Part shown: piece after piece, positions 9,901-19,559 of the stretch
Layout: every line of letters starts with the position of its first letter
Numbering within the stretch: position 1 is the stretch's first letter
DNA from: Oscillospiraceae bacterium
GTDB lineage: Bacteria > Bacillota > Clostridia > Oscillospirales > Ruminococcaceae
Reading direction: 5' to 3'
DNA: 64,000 nt
Assembly: GCA_025757985.1 (NCBI GenBank)
Contig: CP107210.1
Coordinates: 2,728,001 to 2,792,000 of the forward strand
The notes under the pieces: model-generated
What the model was told of the DNA's origin: nothing
Database searches by the model: none
What the model saw: the letters and a program-made list of their open reading frames with translations, nothing else
Made by a program: the position numbers and the translations under genes

Positions 9901-10483
9901 CAAGGAGGTCAAGGAGCGCTACGACTTCCTGAAGGCGCAGGTCACCGATGTCGAAAAGGCAAAGTCCGAGCTGACAAAGATGATTGCCGAGCTGTGCAGC
10001 GAGATGGAGGAGCTGTTTACAACAAGCTTCAAGCAGATCAACACCCACTTCCAGCAGATCTTCAAGGAGCTGTTCGGCGGCGGACATGCGCGGCTGTATC
10101 TGTCGGACGAGGCGAATGTGCTGGAATCCGGCATCGAGATCGAGGTCTCGCCCCCCGGCAAGGTCATCAAGAATCTGAGCGCGCTTTCCGGCGGCGAGCA
10201 GGCGCTGGTCGCAATTTCGATCTACTTCGCCATTCTGAGTGTCAACCCGGCACCGTTCTGCTTCCTTGATGAGATCGAGGCGGCGCTGGACGATGTGAAT
10301 GTGGCGCGCTACGCGCAGTATCTGCGCCGCATGACCGATAACACCCAGTTTATCGTCATCACCCACCGCCGCGGCACAATGGAGGCCGCCGATGTCCTCT
10401 ACGGCGTCACGATGCAGGAGGACGGCGTCTCCAAGATTTTGCGCCTTGATCTGGATAAGGTGAACGCGGAGCTGATTACCTGA
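6926..10483 (+). CDS. smc: Chromosome segregation ATPase SMC
   Basis: A protein of 1185 aa, close to Bacillus Smc (1186). The start is placed at ATG 6926 (MRLKELEIQGFKSF) rather than the open frame beginning at 6788, because upstream codons lie in a repeat. Walker A is GPNGSGKSN (about 32-40). Long coiled coils of Glu/Ala/Arg-rich heptads flank a central hinge (about 510-660, GVIGPVAGILTVEKGYETAI...). The ABC signature LSGGEQALVAIS is near 1086, followed by Walker B FCFLDEIEAALDD. It forms the condensin core with ScpA/ScpB, which are not in this window. Confidence 0.98.
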   Translation: MRLKELEIQGFKSFPDKTKIAIGEGITGVVGPNGSGKSNISDSIRWVLGETSSKQLRGTGKMEDVIFGGTQSRGAMGFASVALTIDNSDHGLDMDADEVTIGRRYYRSGESEYSINGQNVRLKDVYELLLDTGIGRDGYAIVGQGRIAEIVGAKSAERREIFEEASGIAKYRYRKNEAERRLAAAEGNLERLRDILSELERRVGPLKRDSEKAQQFLELSEKRKGLEITLWVDAIRRANDALRDQQRRYEAAQADYDRLSRQLDAFDEQSAALREEAQQLMLTVEQANTDIRTITEANAGSESEIAVLKNESEHSRFRIDEANTELERAGQGRESIDREAADHRAAIEALRTGMAALDARVAALREALHALEEKAAASGERRDVIDAAMARLQDTATAAKVRAASAQSAGQAAADRLTEARAQAEALQNAAAATEEERRRAERRFKDAEEAVTRSDNIKAGLKLKLDSRRRQQADAAEALQKADREKSAAAQRIHILEDLERNMDGYQQSVKSVMRAAGAGRLRGVIGPVAGILTVEKGYETAIETALGFALQNIVVEDQGCARAAIGFLKDERAGRATFLPLDTVQGTRFTGRLTGTAEVAADLVKADPKYQHIIDNLLGRIIVVEDLTEASAVARSLGYRNRIVTLDGQVINAGGSFTGGSTARSVGVFSRKQELDELRSRLTKLEARRAEAEKELAARKAEVDNLSAQLAGAEGEGMNAATEHVRAGLEVERLTKATAQNEETARNIEQEIAAQQAAVTQNEATRAEAEKTQADAEAEMAKYTAELAALGESTGSLTAEREHITTELSEKQLQRLADEKDIGLHEAALQGLQSRTGEADARARELQTVIEAAKAKIEANALKIAEMERTRGDNLQKIAAAEQTIRTANAARMEKEAAVEKLNRDNRALTDERERMSGEMARLAERRTAAETELNDTNSKLWEEYQLTEGEARSHCVPFESLTELRRSVAEVRSKIRGLGNVNVGAIDEYKEVKERYDFLKAQVTDVEKAKSELTKMIAELCSEMEELFTTSFKQINTHFQQIFKELFGGGHARLYLSDEANVLESGIEIEVSPPGKVIKNLSALSGGEQALVAISIYFAILSVNPAPFCFLDEIEAALDDVNVARYAQYLRRMTDNTQFIVITHRRGTMEAADVLYGVTMQEDGVSKILRLDLDKVNAELIT

Positions 10484-10489
10484 TGGCAT

Positions 10490-10584
10490 GTAGGGGCCGG
10501 GCATGCCCGGCCCGCCACATAAATACGACCACCCGCCAATGGGAAGCCACACAAACCCGCAGGCCGGACATATCCGGCCCCTAC
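10490..10584. repeat. Palindromic repeat family D, copy 3 (smc/ftsY gap)
   Basis: GTAGGGGCCGGGCATGCCCGGCC starts 6 bp after the smc stop, and the element closes with GGCCGGACATATCCGGCCCCTAC. The central part differs from copies 1, 2 and 4. It ends 33 nt before the ftsY ATG. Confidence 0.82.
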
Positions 10585-10617
10585 GGGGCGGCAAATCAAA
10601 AGTAAGGAGGGCCAGCT

Positions 10618-11619
10618 ATGGGCTTTTTCAACTTTTTCAAACGCGATATTACGGAAGAGGAGTTTCAGGAGCAGCAAAAGGTCAAGCGCGGTCTGGAAAA
10701 GACCCGCACCGGCTTTTTCCAGAGCATCGTCAATACGCTGACCAACGCGCAGATCGATGATGACCTGTATGACCGGCTGGAGGAGCAGCTCATTCTGGCC
10801 GATGTCGGCCCCGCCTGCGCCGTGCGCCTTGTGGATGAGCTGCACGATCAGGTCGAGGAAAAGCACCTCAAGACCGGGCAGGAGGCGCTGGACGCCCTGC
10901 GCGGCATCATCTGTCAGGAGCTGACCCCCCGCTACCCGATGGAACTGGACGGCAAGCCCGCTGTCATTCTGGTCATCGGCGTCAACGGTGTGGGCAAGAC
11001 GACCACGATCGCCAAGCTGGCAAGCCTGTACAAAAAGCAGGGCCGCCGCGTCATGCTGGCAGCGGGCGATACCTTCCGCGCTGCCGCCAGTGAGCAGCTG
11101 GAGCTTTGGGCCGAGCGGGCGGAGGTGCCGCTGGTGCAGGCCGGCATGGGCGCCGACCCGGCCGCCGTCATTTTTGACGCCGTCAAGAGCGCCACGGCCC
11201 GCGGCTATGACATGGTCATTGCCGACACCGCAGGCCGCCTGCACAACAAAAAGGGCCTGATGGACGAGCTGTCCAAGATCTCCCGCAGCGTCAAAAAGGC
11301 CAGCCCCGAGGCCAGTCTGGAGGTGCTGCTGGTGCTGGACGCCATCACCGGCCAGAACGCCATCAGTCAGGCACATGAGTTCTGCCGCGCTGCCAGCGCC
11401 ACCGGCGTGGTGCTGACCAAGCTGGACGGCACACCGCGCGGCGGCTGTGCGGTCTCCGTCTGGGAGAACCTCGGCCTGCCGATCCGGTTCATCGGTGTGG
11501 GTGAAAAAATCGACGATCTGATGGAGTTTGACGCCCAGACCTTTGTCGAGAGCCTGCTGCCGGAATCGGCTTTGCAGAAGGAAGAAAAGGCCGATAACAC
11601 AGAGGAGGGCGAAGCATGA
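10618..11619 (+). CDS. ftsY: Signal recognition particle receptor FtsY
   Basis: A protein of 333 aa. FtsY is the membrane-associated SRP GTPase that receives Ffh-ribosome complexes. The short N-terminus (about 110 aa NG helical part, no long acidic A domain) begins MGFFNFFKRDITEEEFQEQQ. The G domain shows GVNGVGKTTTIAKLASLYKK (G1), DTAGRLHNKKGLMDEL (G3) and TKLDGTPRGG (G4; most relatives have TAKGG). Strong AAGGAGGGCCAGCT before the ATG. Its stop overlaps the rdgB start by 4 nt. Confidence 0.98.
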   Translation: MGFFNFFKRDITEEEFQEQQKVKRGLEKTRTGFFQSIVNTLTNAQIDDDLYDRLEEQLILADVGPACAVRLVDELHDQVEEKHLKTGQEALDALRGIICQELTPRYPMELDGKPAVILVIGVNGVGKTTTIAKLASLYKKQGRRVMLAAGDTFRAAASEQLELWAERAEVPLVQAGMGADPAAVIFDAVKSATARGYDMVIADTAGRLHNKKGLMDELSKISRSVKKASPEASLEVLLVLDAITGQNAISQAHEFCRAASATGVVLTKLDGTPRGGCAVSVWENLGLPIRFIGVGEKIDDLMEFDAQTFVESLLPESALQKEEKADNTEEGEA

Positions 11620-12245
11620 TCGTCTGCGCTGCAAGCAACAATACCGGCAAGCTGAAGGAACTGCGCCGCATTCTGGAGCGGATGGGCCATGAGGTCAAAA
11701 GCCTGCGGGAGCTGGGCATCACGCTCGACCCCGAGGAAACCGGCACGACCTTTGCCGAAAATGCACGCATCAAGGCCGAGGCCTTCTGCAAGGCCAGCGG
11801 CCTGCCCACCGTGGCGGACGATTCGGGCCTTTGCACCGATGCATTGAACGGTGCGCCCGGCGTTTACAGCGCCCGCTATGCCGGGCACCACGGCGATGAC
11901 GATGCCAACAACGAAAAGCTGCTGCGCGAGATGGCCGATGTGCCGGAAGGGCAGCGCGGCGCAAGGTTTGTGTCCGCCGTCTGCTTTATGCTGCCGGACG
12001 GCCGTGCGCTCGAGGTCGAGGGCGAGTGCCCGGGGCGCATTGCGTTCAGCTTGCAGAACGGGGACTACGGCTTTGGCTATGACCCGCTGTTTATCCCCGA
12101 TGCATACGGCACGCCCGATGGCTGCCGCCCCAATACCGAGGGCTGCAGCTATGCCCAGCTGACCCCGGCGGAAAAGGACGCCATCAGCCATAGAGGCCGT
12201 GCAATGGAGAAGCTGGCAGAAAAGCTGCCCGAATTTTTGGGATAA
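11616..12245 (+). CDS. rdgB: XTP/dITP diphosphatase (RdgB/HAM1 family)
   Basis: A protein of 209 aa. It hydrolyses non-canonical purine nucleoside triphosphates (XTP, dITP, ITP) to monophosphates. The sequence opens with ASNNTGKLKELRRIL. Family motifs are TFAENARIKAEAF, VADDSGLCTDALNGAPGVYSARY, and GFGYDPLFIPD. It is start-stop coupled to ftsY. The C-terminal SHRGRAMEKL is typical. Confidence 0.97.
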   Translation: MIVCAASNNTGKLKELRRILERMGHEVKSLRELGITLDPEETGTTFAENARIKAEAFCKASGLPTVADDSGLCTDALNGAPGVYSARYAGHHGDDDANNEKLLREMADVPEGQRGARFVSAVCFMLPDGRALEVEGECPGRIAFSLQNGDYGFGYDPLFIPDAYGTPDGCRPNTEGCSYAQLTPAEKDAISHRGRAMEKLAEKLPEFLG

Positions 12246-12248
12246 CAG

Positions 12249-12520
12249 CCTTCCCCCTTTGGGGGGAAGGTGGCCGAGGCCCCGACCGAGGCCGGATGAG
12301 GGGCGGCCTTGCGGCGAGTACCCGTGAGCGGGAGGCTGCCGTGGACTCTGCCCTCATCAGTCGCCTGCGGGCGGCAGCTTCAGTCTCCGCGCTAAGAGCC
12401 GCCTCCGGCGGTTGCGCTCCGACACGCGCCTGCGGGCGCAGCCCCTCGGGGGAAGCCTCTTGAAGCCTTCCCCCTTTGGGGGAAGGTGGCCCCGCAGGGC
12501 CGGATGAGGGGGCACCACAC
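12249..12520. repeat. Composite repeat family A, copy 1 (rdgB/yhbY gap)
   Basis: The 330-base gap is almost all repeat. It starts with CCTTCCCCCTTTGGGGGGAAGG, continues through GGCCGGATGAGGGGCGGC and CCCTCATCAGTCG, then carries a cassette of about 70 bp (12374-12444). It ends with another CCTTCCCCCTTTGGGGGAAGGTGGCCCCGCAGGGCCGGATGAGGG unit. Only the last 50 bases before yhbY are unique. Confidence 0.85.
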
Positions 12521-12576
12521 GCTGCCGCCCTACAAAAAATACATACAATATACAATAATAAAAAAGGAGCACCCTT

Positions 12577-12879
12577 ATGGCACTTACCAGCAAACAGCGC
12601 GCTGCACTGCGCGGCGCAGCCAACACCATGGACCCCGTTTACCAGATCGGCAAGGGCGAGATCGACGATACCCTCAAGCAGGGCATCGCAGACTGCATCG
12701 CCGCCCGCGAGCTGATCAAGGTCAAGGTGCTGGAAAACAGCGAGTACGACCCCCGCGAGGCCGCCGACATCCTGTGCGAGGCACTGGACTGCGACTGCGT
12801 GCAGGTCATCGGCCGCAAGTTCGTCCTTTTTAAGCAAAAGAAAAAGGAGAGCGCCTACGCCGCCCTGCTCGCAAAATGA
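12577..12879 (+). CDS. yhbY: YhbY-type RNA-binding protein (CRM domain)
   Basis: A protein of 100 aa, a single CRM (YhbY) domain: LTSKQRAALRGAANTMDPVYQIGKG..., followed by RELIKVKVLENS and the KFVLFKQKKKE end strand. The family binds pre-50S ribosomal particles. ATG 12577 is preceded by AAAAAGGAGCACCCTT. Its stop overlaps nadD by 4 nt (ATGA), matching the yhbY-nadD-yqeK-rsfS order of Bacillus. Confidence 0.95.
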   Translation: MALTSKQRAALRGAANTMDPVYQIGKGEIDDTLKQGIADCIAARELIKVKVLENSEYDPREAADILCEALDCDCVQVIGRKFVLFKQKKKESAYAALLAK

Positions 12880-13475
12880 AAATCATGCTCTACGGCGGGA
12901 CCTTTGACCCGCCCCACAACGGCCATATAAACAACCTGCGCGCGGCGCTGGCGCTGGTGCGGCCGGACCGCGCCATCGTCATGCCGGCCGGCACGCCGCC
13001 CCACAAGCAGGCCAGCACCACCCCGGCGGCGCTGCGTCTGCAAATGTGTGCCTGCTTTACGGCGCTTTCCCCCGTGGTGGAGGTCAGCGACTGGGAGATA
13101 CGCCGGGGTGGGCGCAGCTACACCGTACACACGCTGGAATGGCTGCGCAGCTGCGACCCGGCGGCGGAGCTGTACCTTTGTGTCGGCAGCGATATGCTGC
13201 TGACCTTTACCCAGTGGTACCGCTGGCAGGATATGCTCAGCATGGCAGCCCTTGTGGTGGAAAGCCGCACCGGCACCGATGAAGCCGCCCTGCACGCCGC
13301 CGCAGCAGCGCTGGAGCAGGCCGGCGGCCGCGTCCTGTTTGCCGAGGCCGAGAGCTACCCCTGCGCATCCAGCGACATCCGCAGCGGAAAGCTCCCGCCG
13401 GAAAAGTGGCCGGAGGTCCTGCCGCAGGAGGCGCTGGCGGTTATCCGCCAAAACCGGCTTTACGGCAGCTTGTAG
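12876..13475 (+). CDS. nadD: Nicotinate-nucleotide adenylyltransferase NadD
   Basis: A protein of 199 aa. It adenylates nicotinate mononucleotide to deamido-NAD. The nucleotidyltransferase motif GGTFDPPHNGH (with HxGH) is at the N-terminus, and the C-terminal SSDIRSGK matches the (I/S)SxxxR motif. Position between yhbY and yqeK agrees. Confidence 0.96.
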   Translation: MKIMLYGGTFDPPHNGHINNLRAALALVRPDRAIVMPAGTPPHKQASTTPAALRLQMCACFTALSPVVEVSDWEIRRGGRSYTVHTLEWLRSCDPAAELYLCVGSDMLLTFTQWYRWQDMLSMAALVVESRTGTDEAALHAAAAALEQAGGRVLFAEAESYPCASSDIRSGKLPPEKWPEVLPQEALAVIRQNRLYGSL

Positions 13476-13479
13476 CACT

Positions 13480-13575
13480 GTAGGGGCCGGGTATGCCCGG
13501 CCCTCCGCATAAAAGCTGCTGGCCGTTCAAGGGCAGGTAAGGCAAGGTTGAGGGCCGGACATGTCCGGCCCCTAC
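13480..13575. repeat. Palindromic repeat family D, copy 4 (nadD/yqeK gap)
   Basis: GTAGGGGCCGGGTATGCCCGGCCC at the left end, GCCGTTCAAGGGC in the middle, GAGGGCCGGACATGTCCGGCCCCTAC at the right end. It ends 29 nt before the chosen yqeK start. An apparent N-terminal extension of yqeK reading through it (MRAGHVRPLQP...) is repeat sequence. Confidence 0.85.
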
Positions 13576-13604
13576 AGCCCGGTTCAGAGAGGAAAATGTA
13601 TAGC

Positions 13605-14171
13605 ATGGATTACGCCGAAGCCAAGAAGCTTGTGAAGTCCAGATTGAGTGAAAAGCGCTGGACGCACACGAAAAATGTAAAAAAAATGGCGGTAAAGCTT
13701 GCCAAGCGCTGGGGGGCAGACCCGGAAAAGGCCGCTATGGCGGCAATTTTGCATGATTCCGCCAAGGAACTGCCCAAGCAGGAGTTGTTGCAGATTTTTG
13801 CCGATAATGCTATAATAGCAGAAAATGCCCCCGCACGCCCTGCGCCGGTATGGCACGGCATCGCCGCAGCGATCCTTGCCCAGACCTGCTGGGGCATCGA
13901 GGACCCGGAAATTTTGTCCGCAATCCGCTGCCATACCACCGGCAAGCCGGATATGTCGCTGCAGGACAAGATCCTTTATCTGGCCGATATGACCAGCGCT
14001 GAGCGCGACTGGCCCGGCGTAGAGACGCTGCGTGCGCTGGAGATGGAGGACCTTGACCGTGCCCTGTGCGAGGCCCTGAAGCAGAGCATTGATTTTGTCG
14101 AAGAAAAGGGCGGCGCGCTGGACCCTGAGAGCGTGGCTGCCTATGAGTATGCAAAAGCACATCTGAAGTAA
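13605..14171 (+). CDS. yqeK: HD-domain protein YqeK (Ap4A hydrolase family)
   Basis: A protein of 188 aa. Members are bis(5'-nucleosyl)-tetraphosphatases of the HD superfamily that clear Ap4A. Visible motifs are RWTHTKNVKKMAVKLAKRWG, ILHDSAKELP (the HD pair), and later HGIAAAILA, SAIRCHTTGKPDM and KILYLADMTSAERDW. ATG 13605 (MDYAEAKKLVKS) is preferred because it matches where relatives begin; ATG 13596 is in frame and also possible behind GAGAGGA. Confidence 0.93.
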   Translation: MDYAEAKKLVKSRLSEKRWTHTKNVKKMAVKLAKRWGADPEKAAMAAILHDSAKELPKQELLQIFADNAIIAENAPARPAPVWHGIAAAILAQTCWGIEDPEILSAIRCHTTGKPDMSLQDKILYLADMTSAERDWPGVETLRALEMEDLDRALCEALKQSIDFVEEKGGALDPESVAAYEYAKAHLK

Positions 14172-14197
14172 TACTCCAGAAACAGGGAGGAAAAACC

Positions 14198-16120
14198 ATG
14201 AGCGAACCGCGTAAGCTGTATACCGGCAGTGCCTCCGGCGGGCTGGATCAGGAGCAGTATGAGGCTGCCCGCCGCCGCGCCCAGCAGTTGGCCGAACAGA
14301 ACGCCCGCCGCCGCACGGTGCAGCAGCCGATGCGCACGGCCCAGGGCCGCCACATCAGTCAGCGCCCGGCGGCCCAGCCTGCACCGCAACCGGTGCAGGA
14401 ACCCGTACAGGAGCCGGTACAGCAGCCTGCCCCCCAGCCGGAGGCCCCGCGTGAGCTGACCTATGCCCAGCGTCAGGCCATGGCCTACCGCGCTGCGGCT
14501 GAGCGCAAATACGGCGATACCCTGCAGTTTCAGGTGCAGCGCCCCCGCCGCACGGTCAACCGCCCGGCCGATGCCGAGCAGCAGGCCCGGCAGGCCGCTA
14601 ACCGCCTGTATGAGCAGCCCGCAGACCGGAAGCCCGCCGCCGCGCCCCGCACGCAGGTGCGCCAGATGGACCTGAACGGGGTACAGGGCAGCAAGCCGAT
14701 GTACAACTACGATGCAGCCGCAGGCGGCATCCAGATGGAGGAGGCTGCCGCGCAGCCCCGCCGCGCCCCGCACACCGAGGCCCCGCAGGTGGCCCGCAAG
14801 CCCAAGACCGCCGCAGGCGGCAGCGGCGGCGGCCATAAGCCCCCGCGCAGCCATGACGCAGCCGAAGCCCCGCGCAAGGGTAAGACCGGCGGCAAAAAGA
14901 GCGGCAAAAAAGGCGGCGATGGAAAGGGCGGCAAGAAAAAGAAGCGGATCCGCTGGTGGCAGATCCTGCTCATCACGCTGCTGGTCATCGCGCTGATCTT
15001 CGGCGGCGCGTTCGCCCTCATCATGGGGGCCATCACCCCGGAGGGCGGCAACATCAAGCTTAATCAGCTCATCAACACCCCCAAGGAGTTCCAGGGCAAG
15101 GAATTCAATGTTCTTGTCACCGGCGTTGACCGCTCAAGCACCGGGGCGCTGGCCGCAGGCTCGGCCAATGACTCCAATGTCAATGACGGCATGACCGATA
15201 TGATCCTCTATGTCCATTTCAACAATGAGACAGGCGAGATGAAGATGCTGCAGATCCCCCGCGACACAATGGTCACGACCGACACAAGTGTCTCGGGCAA
15301 CTACCGCATCAACGGCGTGGCCAAGACGCAGGGCAGCGATAGCAACAACAATATGGCCGCCCTCTGTGAGCTGGTGGCCGACCAGTACCAGATCCCGATC
15401 GACGGCTTTATCACGATCCGCCTTGAAATGCTGACCGAGCTGGTCGATCTGTTCGGCGGCGTGGAGATCTATGTCCCGATGGAGATGGGCTATGAAGGCA
15501 GCCATCTGAATCAGGGCTACCAGACGCTCAAGGGCGATGCCTGCGAGTTCCTGCTGCGCGCACGCCATGTCTACCCGAACGGCGACATCGGCCGCCTGAA
15601 CATGCAGCGCCAGTTCTATGCCGCACTGTTCCGCAAGCTCAAGAGCATCGGCAACATTTGGGATGTGGCCAAGCTGACCCCCGCTGTGCTGAATTATATG
15701 GAGACGAACCTCAGCGCGTCTGACCTTATCAGCTTTGCCATCAGTATGCTGAAAATTGATTCCAGCAAGATCATGATCTGCCAGATGCCGGTCATCAGCG
15801 GTCCTAAGTACAACAAGCAGGATCTGCTCTACCCGGCGCGTCAGGCGGACGCGGATCTGCTGAACCAGTATTTCCGCGAGAATACCGGCCCCGTGGACGC
15901 CAGCGCCTTGAACCTGTGCGACAATGCCGTGGATGTCTCCGGCTATGCGGCCACCGACCCGAACATCCAGTGGATGGGCAGCCTGATGTCGGAGGCCGAC
16001 CAGGCGCAGAAGGACGAGAATCTGGACGGCTCGAATCAGGTCACGGATGTCATGGCGTCCGAGTCCGCCGCTGAAAGCGAAAGCGAGAGCACCGAGGCCG
16101 AAAGCCAGCCCGCAGCGTAA
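14198..16120 (+). CDS. LCP (LytR-CpsA-Psr) family cell-wall glycopolymer ligase with long disordered cytoplasmic tail
   Basis: A protein of 640 aa. LCP enzymes transfer undecaprenyl-linked glycopolymers to peptidoglycan. The first 250 residues are low complexity (Q, P, A, R; repeats of PVQEPVQ) and end in a Lys/Gly-rich stretch (GKTGGKKSGKKGGDGKGG). One membrane segment follows (about 254-277, WWQILLITLLVIALIFGGAF). The LCP domain spans about 300-590, with NVLVTGVDRS, TDMILYVHFN, MLQIPRDTMV (catalytic Arg), DGFITIRLEMLTELVDLFGGVEI and RARHVYPNGDIGRLNMQRQF. A short Ser/Glu-rich tail ends it. Most LCP proteins have under 80 cytoplasmic residues. It sits inside the yqeK-rsfS pair, as in other Clostridia. 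Confidence 0.93.
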   Translation: MSEPRKLYTGSASGGLDQEQYEAARRRAQQLAEQNARRRTVQQPMRTAQGRHISQRPAAQPAPQPVQEPVQEPVQQPAPQPEAPRELTYAQRQAMAYRAAAERKYGDTLQFQVQRPRRTVNRPADAEQQARQAANRLYEQPADRKPAAAPRTQVRQMDLNGVQGSKPMYNYDAAAGGIQMEEAAAQPRRAPHTEAPQVARKPKTAAGGSGGGHKPPRSHDAAEAPRKGKTGGKKSGKKGGDGKGGKKKKRIRWWQILLITLLVIALIFGGAFALIMGAITPEGGNIKLNQLINTPKEFQGKEFNVLVTGVDRSSTGALAAGSANDSNVNDGMTDMILYVHFNNETGEMKMLQIPRDTMVTTDTSVSGNYRINGVAKTQGSDSNNNMAALCELVADQYQIPIDGFITIRLEMLTELVDLFGGVEIYVPMEMGYEGSHLNQGYQTLKGDACEFLLRARHVYPNGDIGRLNMQRQFYAALFRKLKSIGNIWDVAKLTPAVLNYMETNLSASDLISFAISMLKIDSSKIMICQMPVISGPKYNKQDLLYPARQADADLLNQYFRENTGPVDASALNLCDNAVDVSGYAATDPNIQWMGSLMSEADQAQKDENLDGSNQVTDVMASESAAESESESTEAESQPAA

Positions 16121-16142
16121 TTTATACTAGGAGAGTTACTTT

Positions 16143-16517
16143 ATGGAAAGCAAAGAACTTGCCATTCGTCTGGCCCGTGCGCTGGACGCCAAGAAGGCCG
16201 TCAACGTCCATATTTTGGCGGTTGAGGACCTGACCACCGTTACGGAATATTTTGTCATTGCCACCGGTATGTCTACCACCCATGTCGGCGCTCTGGCCGA
16301 TGAGGCCGAGTTCCAGCTGGACCGCGAGGGCGTCAAGGTCCTGCGCACCGAGGGGCACGATGGCAAGCGCTGGGTGCTGCTGGACTACGGCAGCGTCATC
16401 GTCCATGTCTTTACCCAAGAGGCCCACGACTACTACGATCTGGAGCATCTCTGGGCCGACGCCAAGCCCGTGCCCGCCAGTGAGTGGATGGCGGACGAAA
16501 GTGCGGACGAGCAGTAA
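16143..16517 (+). CDS. rsfS: Ribosomal silencing factor RsfS
   Basis: A protein of 124 aa. RsfS binds uL14 on the 50S subunit and blocks subunit joining during starvation. The sequence AVEDLTTVTEYFVIATGMSTTHV is the family hallmark, followed by EGHDGKRWVLLDYGSVIVHVF and ARDYYDLEHLW-like AHDYYDLEHLWADA. AGGAGAGTTACTTT precedes ATG 16143. It is 22 nt after the LCP gene. Confidence 0.97.
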   Translation: MESKELAIRLARALDAKKAVNVHILAVEDLTTVTEYFVIATGMSTTHVGALADEAEFQLDREGVKVLRTEGHDGKRWVLLDYGSVIVHVFTQEAHDYYDLEHLWADAKPVPASEWMADESADEQ

Positions 16518-16528
16518 AAATGCGGAAT

Positions 16529-16675
16529 GGCTTCCCCCTCGGGGGAAGCTGTCAGCGGCCCCGACCGCTGACTGATGAGGGGCGTCTTTGCCGCGGCAGC
16601 CTATAAACGGGCAGCGGCGGCACACACGCCCCTCATCCGGCCCTGCGGGGCCACCTTCCCCCCAAGGGGAAGGCT
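16529..16675. repeat. Repeat family A, copy 2 (rsfS/leuS gap)
   Basis: Ends are GGCTTCCCCCTCGGGGGAAGC and CCTTCCCCCCAAGGGGAAGGC, themselves hairpins. Inside are GTCAGCGGCCCCGACCGCTGAC, TGATGAGGGGCG and the inverse CGCCCCTCATCCGGCC. No T-box leader is seen before leuS. Confidence 0.85.
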
Positions 16676-16723
16676 TTAAGAAGGTTACGACCCATCTAAA
16701 ATTCATCTGTGGGGAGAAGAATT

Positions 16724-19267
<2,544 letters not shown>

Positions 19268-19283
19268 TTTTTAGCACGAACCC

Positions 19284-19311
19284 AAGGCAGAGCGAAAGCT
19301 CTGCCTTTTTT
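19284..19311 (+). terminator. Intrinsic terminator after leuS
   Basis: AAGGCAGAGC-GAAA-GCTCTGCCTT is a perfect 10-bp stem with a GNRA-type loop, followed by TTTT. Confidence 0.93.
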
Positions 19312-19338
19312 GTGTTGCAGAAGCCATTCCGTCAGAGC

Positions 19339-19470
19339 GGCTTCCCCTTTTAGGGGAAGCTGTCAGCGGCCCTGACCGCTGACTGATGAGGGGCGGCCTT
19401 GCCTTGCAACCCGCTACTGGGTGACTGCGGCACACGCGCCCCTCATCCGGCCTTGCGGGGCCAAGGCTTT
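19339..19470. repeat. Repeat family A, copy 3
   Basis: GGCTTCCCCTTTTAGGGGAAGC, GTCAGCGGCCCTGACCGCTGAC, TGATGAGGGGCGG and the inverse GCGCCCCTCATCCGGCC are present. The right-hand CCTTCCCC hairpin is truncated to CCAAGGC. Confidence 0.82.
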
Positions 19471-19492
19471 ATAAACCCCGCCACATCCATTG

Positions 19493-19521
19493 TTTACAAA
19501 CCCGCCAAACTACGCTATAAT
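19493..19521 (+). promoter_or_regulatory. Sigma-A type promoter for the GT2/GtrII/MATE operon
   Basis: TTTACA (19493-19498), a 17-nt spacer, and TATAAT (19516-19521). The first start codon is 38 nt downstream. Confidence 0.85.
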
Positions 19522-19559
19522 AAAACCAACAAATACTTTGACGAAAGCAGGTCCACACC

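Noticed and set aside
12357..12837. Open frames across the rdgB/yhbY repeat region
   Set aside because: They read through the cassette and hairpins of repeat A; the translated peptides recur at other copies of the repeat.
16518..16723. T-box leader before leuS
   Set aside because: No T-box sequence or specifier stem; the gap is repeat A copy 2.
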